Shown here piece by piece: positions 11,744 through 15,096 of a stretch of 15,096 bases of DNA. Every line of letters starts with the position of its first letter. Within the stretch, counting starts at the first letter, position 1. Source of the DNA: an uncultured Bacilli bacterium (GTDB lineage: Bacteria; Bacillota_I; Bacilli_A; RF39; UBA660); assembly GCA_934096105.1 (NCBI GenBank), contig CAKOLH010000023.1, positions 1 to 15,096 of the forward strand, read 5' to 3'. The position numbers and the translations under genes were made by a program. The notes beneath the pieces were generated by a model. It made no database searches, was not told where the DNA came from, and saw only the letters and a program-made list of their open reading frames with translations.

Positions 11744-13909
11744 ATGAAAAAGGAAATTAATAGTAATAAGTTTAAAGTTAGTAAACCTGTTATTATTGTT
11801 ACCTTTTTTTTATTTTTAATATTAATTGTCAGATTATGTTACCTATGTATTTTTGACTACAAGGTAGGTAGTTCTACAATTACAGCTTTTATCAAAAATA
11901 GGAATACTACTGAAGAAGTAATAATGCCTAAGCGTGGTACGATATATGACACTAATGGTAACATCTTAGCCAATGATGTCATCAGTTATACCCTTATTGC
12001 CTATCTATCAGATACTAGAGTAGACTCTGATGGTAATAAGGACTATGTTGAAGATGTCGATGATACTAGTACCAAACTTGCCACAGCCCTTGGAGTAACA
12101 CCAGATGAAATAAAAACAATATTAGTAAATGGTATTCAAAATAAGAGATATCAGGTTGAATTTGGAACCATAGGAAAAGGCCTTTCTGAACTTGCTAAAG
12201 AAGAAATAGATAAACTAGACCTTCAAGGAATAGACTTTACCAAAGATATCAAAAGATACTATCCTAATGGAGATTTTGCTTCATATTTAATTGGCTACAC
12301 AGTTAATAAAACAGATAAAGATGGTAACAACTGGATTACTGGTGAGATGGGTATTGAAGAATACTATAATGATACCTTAAAAGGTAAAACAGGTTTTGTT
12401 ACTTATGAAAAAGATAAATACGGCTACAAGATTGCCAATGGCCGTGAATATGTTGAACCTGCTGAAGATGGTAATGACATCTATCTAACTATCGATAGTA
12501 ATATTCAGTTATTTTTACATAATGCCGTAAGAGAGGCTCAGGACTCTTCAGAGGCTGAATGGGTTCTAATGGCCGCAATGGATGCAAAGACTGGCAAGAT
12601 ACTAGGTTATTCTAGTACCCCAAGTTTCGATCCTAACTTAAGAAACATGACCTCATATATCGACCCCCTTGTAACTCTTACTTATGAACCAGGCTCAACA
12701 ATGAAGATATTTAGTTATATGTGTGCCATTGACTCAGGTAACTACGATGGAAATACTACATATACTTCAGGTAGTAAAACTTACACCTCAGAAAATGGCG
12801 GCAAAGATGTAACAATATCCGACTGGAGAAAAGAAGGATGGGGCACCATTACTTACGACCAAGGCTTTGCCCTTTCCTCCAACATAGCAGTAGCCAATAT
12901 AGTAGAATCAGTAATAACTAAAGAAGATTTGAGAGCTTGCTACGAAAAATATGGTTTTGGCTCTAAGACAGGCTTCACTCTAAAAAGAGAAGAACCTGGT
13001 AACATAAATTATAAATATCAAATAGAGGCTGCTACTGCCGGCTACGGCCAAGGTATAACGACAACACCAATACAACACCTTGAAGCCTTAACATCCATTG
13101 CCAACAATGGTACTATGTTAAAACCTTTTGTAGTAGATAAAATAAAAGACTCTGCCACCGGTAAAGTACTTGAAGAAAATACAAGAACAGAAGTTAGGAC
13201 AATAGCGGGTACTGCTACTATAGAGAAGATTAAACAATTAATGGCTAGTGTTATAAATGGTGATAATACTAATTCAACTGGTTATGCATATCGTATGGAT
13301 GGTTATAGTCTAATTGGAAAAACGGGTACCGCCCAAATATTCGATTACACTAAAGGTAAATATATGAGTGGTTCATCAGATTATGTATATTCATTTTCTG
13401 GTATGTTTCCTGAGGATGATCCTGAAATAATACTATATGCTGCGATTAAAAGACCAAAAGATGGTACTAATTATATAGTTCCAATGGTAAAAGAAGTTGA
13501 AAAGAATATTACTAAGTATTTAAATATTGAAGAGAAGGATAATGAAAAAAAATCATACATAGTAGAATCCTTTTATAACAAAAATGTTTCAGATATTAAG
13601 ACTTATTTAGAAAATAAAAATATTAAAGTACTTGTAATAGGAGATGGTACTAAGGTTATTAATCAGTATCCTAGCACTAACAATATTATATATGAAGATG
13701 ATTTAGTAGTACTAAAGACTAATAACTATGATAATAAAATGATTGATTTAACTGGTTATTCTTATAAAGAGGCCGATAACATCCTTAGATTAATGGGAGT
13801 TAGTTATATACTCGAAGGTAATGGTTATGTATATGAACAAAGTATACCTGAAGGTGAGACTATTACTGATACGGTAACTATTAAATTAAAGAATAAATAT
13901 ATTGAATAG
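11744..13909 (+). CDS. Class B penicillin-binding protein with two PASTA domains (Pbp2B/SpoVD type)
   Basis: 721-residue septal transpeptidase candidate that cross-links peptidoglycan outside the membrane. Order: cytosolic tail, membrane span at about 15-37, dimerisation domain with PKRGTIYDTNG (62-72), and transpeptidase domain with SxxK at Ser318 (EPGSTMK), SxN at 378-380 (SSN) and KTG at 526-528 (GKTGTA). Two PASTA repeats follow (about 603-660 and 664-718). Two PASTA repeats are usual in Pbp2B/PBP2x, while SpoVD usually has one. ATG 11744 is favoured by AAGGTGAT 4 nt upstream over the GTG inside that site. Base use is uneven: roughly 11940-13200 has many GCC, ACC and GGC codons, while the PASTA tail is as AT-rich as its neighbours. 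Confidence 0.95.
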   Translation: MKKEINSNKFKVSKPVIIVTFFLFLILIVRLCYLCIFDYKVGSSTITAFIKNRNTTEEVIMPKRGTIYDTNGNILANDVISYTLIAYLSDTRVDSDGNKDYVEDVDDTSTKLATALGVTPDEIKTILVNGIQNKRYQVEFGTIGKGLSELAKEEIDKLDLQGIDFTKDIKRYYPNGDFASYLIGYTVNKTDKDGNNWITGEMGIEEYYNDTLKGKTGFVTYEKDKYGYKIANGREYVEPAEDGNDIYLTIDSNIQLFLHNAVREAQDSSEAEWVLMAAMDAKTGKILGYSSTPSFDPNLRNMTSYIDPLVTLTYEPGSTMKIFSYMCAIDSGNYDGNTTYTSGSKTYTSENGGKDVTISDWRKEGWGTITYDQGFALSSNIAVANIVESVITKEDLRACYEKYGFGSKTGFTLKREEPGNINYKYQIEAATAGYGQGITTTPIQHLEALTSIANNGTMLKPFVVDKIKDSATGKVLEENTRTEVRTIAGTATIEKIKQLMASVINGDNTNSTGYAYRMDGYSLIGKTGTAQIFDYTKGKYMSGSSDYVYSFSGMFPEDDPEIILYAAIKRPKDGTNYIVPMVKEVEKNITKYLNIEEKDNEKKSYIVESFYNKNVSDIKTYLENKNIKVLVIGDGTKVINQYPSTNNIIYEDDLVVLKTNNYDNKMIDLTGYSYKEADNILRLMGVSYILEGNGYVYEQSIPEGETITDTVTIKLKNKYIE

Positions 13910-13919
13910 AGGTAATCAT

Positions 13920-14024
13920 ATGGATGAAGAAACTAATGAAATATCTAAAATTTTATATACAATACTAATAATAATTATATGTATTATACTAGGAGTATAT
14001 CTTGGTAAGTTAATAGTTGGTTAA
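13920..14024 (+). CDS. Small single-span membrane protein, 34 aa
   Basis: Short ORF 10 nt after the PBP stop, with AGAGGT 6 nt before the ATG. Product starts acidic (MDEETNEISK), then one long Ile-rich span at about 11-28 (ILYTILIIIICIILGVYLG), ending KLIVG. The terminator stem includes the end of its stop codon, so it is the last gene of the mraZ-pbp operon. I do not recognise it. Placement suggests a role at the division site, which is inference only. It ends the cluster where mraY is often found in other Bacillota. Confidence 0.65.
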   Translation: MDEETNEISKILYTILIIIICIILGVYLGKLIVG

Positions 14025-14045
14025 GAAGAGTAATCTTCTTTTTCT
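14023..14045 (+). terminator. Terminator of the mraZ-pbp operon
   Basis: AAGAAGA (14023-14029), loop GTAA, TCTTCTT (14034-14040), then TTTCTTTTT. It starts in the stop codon of the 34-aa gene. Confidence 0.8.
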
Positions 14046-14079
14046 TTTTATTTCAGTTCGAGCCTGTAGTCTCTCACTG

Positions 14080-14107
14080 TTAAACAAAGCCTAAGGTCTT
14101 TGTTTAA
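14080..14107. repeat. Perfect 10-bp inverted repeat
   Basis: TTAAACAAAG (14080-14089), loop CCTAAGGT (8 nt, itself nearly palindromic), CTTTGTTTAA (14098-14107). No T-run follows, so it is a weak terminator at best. It could be an operator or an RNA stem between the division operon and the 14184 gene. The rest of 14046-14154 shows nothing else that I can support. Confidence 0.6.
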
Positions 14108-14154
14108 AACTATTTTATTATTTTCTACTTGTAATTACATATGTTTTATGATAG

Positions 14155-14160
14155 TATAAT
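14155..14160 (+). promoter_or_regulatory. -10 element of the 14184 gene
   Basis: Perfect TATAAT, 23 nt before the ATG, with AAAGTGGG as the probable ribosome site. No convincing -35 at 16-18 nt. Confidence 0.5.
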
Positions 14161-14183
14161 ACTCATACGAAAGTGGGCAGTTT

Positions 14184-14738
14184 ATGAAAGAATTACCAAA
14201 TAATGTAATTAGAAATTGTAATGAAAAGAAATTACTTAATTTAAAGAGAATTGTACTTGATTATATAAAAGAATTTAATTTAGAGGGCATTACATGGAAA
14301 TCTTTAACTAAGGAAGAGATGAAAGATTTTCTTTTTGATAATTATTATATCAATGGTGATTTTATTACTTGGAATGATGATGATACTATTTTTGGTATGC
14401 ATTATCTTCAGTGGCATTTATATACTAACAAGTATTTTATAGGTACAATAAAAAATAATATTGATAAAGAAACTATTGTTGGATGTATTAGTTATTTTAA
14501 TTCTCATAAAATATATGGTAATGTAAATTATATTAGTACTGTAGAAATTAATTACTTTTATCAAGGTATGAGACTATTAAATGAAATGTATAAAAATTTT
14601 ATTAATGAATTAGATTTTGATAAAGATGTTATGATAACTAATGAATCTATGATAGGAAGAGAACGTCATGTTATAAATAATTTAGAAAAAACATTAAAGA
14701 AAGTTAAATATAATAAAAATATTATAATAGATGATTAA
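14184..14738 (+). CDS. Hypothetical protein, possibly GNAT-like acyltransferase fold
   Basis: 184-residue soluble protein with no membrane span. The segment TIVGCISYFNSHKIYGNVNY then ISTVEINYFYQGMRLLNEMY (about residues 93-132) resembles the central strand pair and helix of GNAT acetyltransferases. There 'I..v.V.p.yrg.G.g..L' binds the acyl-CoA pyrophosphate. Here the glycine-rich P-loop (Q/R-x-x-G-x-G/A) is reduced to YQGMRLL, so CoA binding is doubtful. The N-terminal half (KRIVLDYIKEFNLEG, FGMHYLQWHLYTN) is not recognised. It has its own terminator, so it is probably monocistronic. ATG 14184 is preceded by AAAGTGGG. Confidence 0.6.
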   Translation: MKELPNNVIRNCNEKKLLNLKRIVLDYIKEFNLEGITWKSLTKEEMKDFLFDNYYINGDFITWNDDDTIFGMHYLQWHLYTNKYFIGTIKNNIDKETIVGCISYFNSHKIYGNVNYISTVEINYFYQGMRLLNEMYKNFINELDFDKDVMITNESMIGRERHVINNLEKTLKKVKYNKNIIIDD

Positions 14739-14749
14739 AATATAAAAGT

Positions 14750-14783
14750 AAAAAGTAAGAAATCAATGCTCTTACTTTTTTAT
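14750..14783 (+). terminator. Terminator after the 14184 gene
   Basis: AAAAAGTAAGA (14750-14760), 9-nt loop, TCTTACTTTTT (14770-14780). Perfect 11-bp stem with a built-in T-run. Confidence 0.85.
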
Positions 14784-14804
14784 ATACGTTTGTATCATAC
14801 ACCA

Positions 14805-14836
14805 AAAGCCTATAAATTCTTATAAATAAAGGCTTT
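14805..14836. repeat. Bulged inverted repeat
   Basis: AAAGCC (14805-14810) pairs with GGCTTT (14831-14836), and inside it TATAA (14811-14815) pairs with TTATA (14820-14824), leaving a bulge on the right. Role unclear. It could stop transcription entering from the right on the minus strand. Confidence 0.4.
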
Positions 14837-14867
14837 ACAAAGATATTAAAAAATAGTCATATTTTCC

Positions 14868-14897
14868 TTGACTACGATACTTGAACTAGTATATAAT
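14868..14897 (+). promoter_or_regulatory. Strong promoter of the right-end mini-ORFs
   Basis: TTGACT (14868-14873), 18-nt spacer, TATAAT (14892-14897). It predicts a 5' leader of about 68 nt before the first good ribosome site. Confidence 0.75.
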
Positions 14898-14971
14898 GTT
14901 GGCATGGTTAATACTTATGGTGTTCTCTTCTTTTTCTAGGGTATATTTACTTTGGAAGGAGAGGTGATTTT

Positions 14972-15016
14972 ATGATAGAAAGTAATTTCTTAACCTTAGG
15001 GGGAGGAGGTTATTAG
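14972..15016 (+). CDS. 14-residue leader-type peptide MIESNFLTLGGGGY
   Basis: Short ORF behind an excellent ribosome site (AAGGAGAGGTGAT, 4 nt before ATG). The Gly codons GGG-GGA-GGA-GGT near its end are at the same time the Shine-Dalgarno sequence (AGGAGGT, 15004-15010) of the next ORF, 9 nt before that start. Ribosomes translating this peptide would uncover or occupy that site, as in a coupled leader peptide. Too short for homology; support is the signal quality and the arrangement. Confidence 0.5.
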   Translation: MIESNFLTLGGGGY

Positions 15017-15019
15017 TAA

Positions 15020-15096
15020 ATGGAATTAGTTATAGCATATGCTTTAACTATTCTTGTTACCATAGCATTAATAGTGCTAGGTAGCCATAGAAAATA
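15020..15096 (+). CDS. Hydrophobic ORF at window edge (partial)
   Basis: ATG at 15020 preceded by AGGAGGT. It encodes 25 residues, MELVIAYALTILVTIALIV then LGSHRK, followed by TA at the very edge. If the next base is A or G the ORF stops here as a 25-residue membrane peptide; otherwise it continues. One span (about 3-20) with a basic end resembles small membrane peptides such as KdpF or toxin-like peptides. I cannot choose among these. Confidence 0.5.
   Translation, partial: MELVIAYALTILVTIALIVLGSHRK

Noticed and set aside
14172..14179. AAAGTGGG before the 14184 gene as an MraZ site
   Set aside because: It is a single copy without the 10-nt repeats MraZ needs, and it is better explained as the ribosome binding site.
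14904..14939. 11-codon ORF MVNTYGVLFFF near the predicted transcription start
   Set aside because: No ribosome site, and the start would lie at or next to the transcript's first base. Too short to support.
1..15096. CRISPR array or insertion sequence
   Set aside because: No regularly spaced repeats, transposase motifs or terminal inverted repeats with target duplications were seen on either strand.

Overview
The window is AT-rich (well under one third G+C by eye) and carries strong AGGAGG-type Shine-Dalgarno sites. Promoters are near-consensus sigma-A type, mostly with 17-nt spacers. TGA is used as a stop (tag, rsmH) and TGG for Trp, so the code is the standard bacterial one. Gene order and families (lexA with a divergent SOS gene, spoIVFA-spoIVFB-rplU-prp-rpmA, mraZ-rsmH-ftsL-pbp, CGAAC-type LexA boxes) point to a low-GC Bacillota, probably a Bacilli-like or uncultured gut lineage. 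The exact lineage is inference.

Layout. 1-955: alkylation-repair pair, an O6-alkylguanine alkyltransferase domain with an odd hydrophobic N-terminus followed by 3-methyladenine glycosylase I (tag). 956-2700: AbrB-type regulator plus an ABC-2 exporter, closed by a terminator shared with the converging lexA. 2695-3600: lexA and, divergently, a 43-codon single-membrane-span gene whose promoter spacer contains a LexA box, a yneA/sosA-like arrangement but a much smaller product. 3601-4930: two envelope or unknown genes. 4956-7371: SpoIVFA-like and SpoIVFB-like intramembrane protease pair, then a probable L21 leader with rplU, prp (ysxB) and rpmA. L27 carries the N-terminal extension that Prp removes. 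7395-7630: tRNA-Ala(UGC) and tRNA-Pro(UGG) with promoter and terminator.

7643-8541: a block on the minus strand with an orphan MvaI/BcnI-like restriction endonuclease. Downstream of its stop lie inverted, decayed pieces of the same two tRNAs. 8561-9856: a 410-residue protein I do not recognise. 9857-10087: hairpins, a possible gene remnant, the mraZ promoter and a three-repeat MraZ operator. 10088-14045: division and cell-wall cluster mraZ-rsmH-ftsL-pbp (class B PBP with two PASTA domains) plus a 34-residue membrane protein, then a terminator. 14155-14782: a possible GNAT-like protein. 14868-15096: a strong promoter followed by a 14-residue ORF and a 25-codon hydrophobic ORF cut by the window edge.

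Working together: the left part is genome maintenance (alkyl repair, SOS), the middle is ribosome assembly and tRNA supply, and the right is septum and peptidoglycan synthesis. The strongest candidate for something undescribed is the LexA-controlled microprotein at 3460-3591. Next are the tRNA-fragment 3' region of the endonuclease gene, the membrane-segment/alkyltransferase chimera and the Gly-codon/Shine-Dalgarno mini-ORF pair at the right end.
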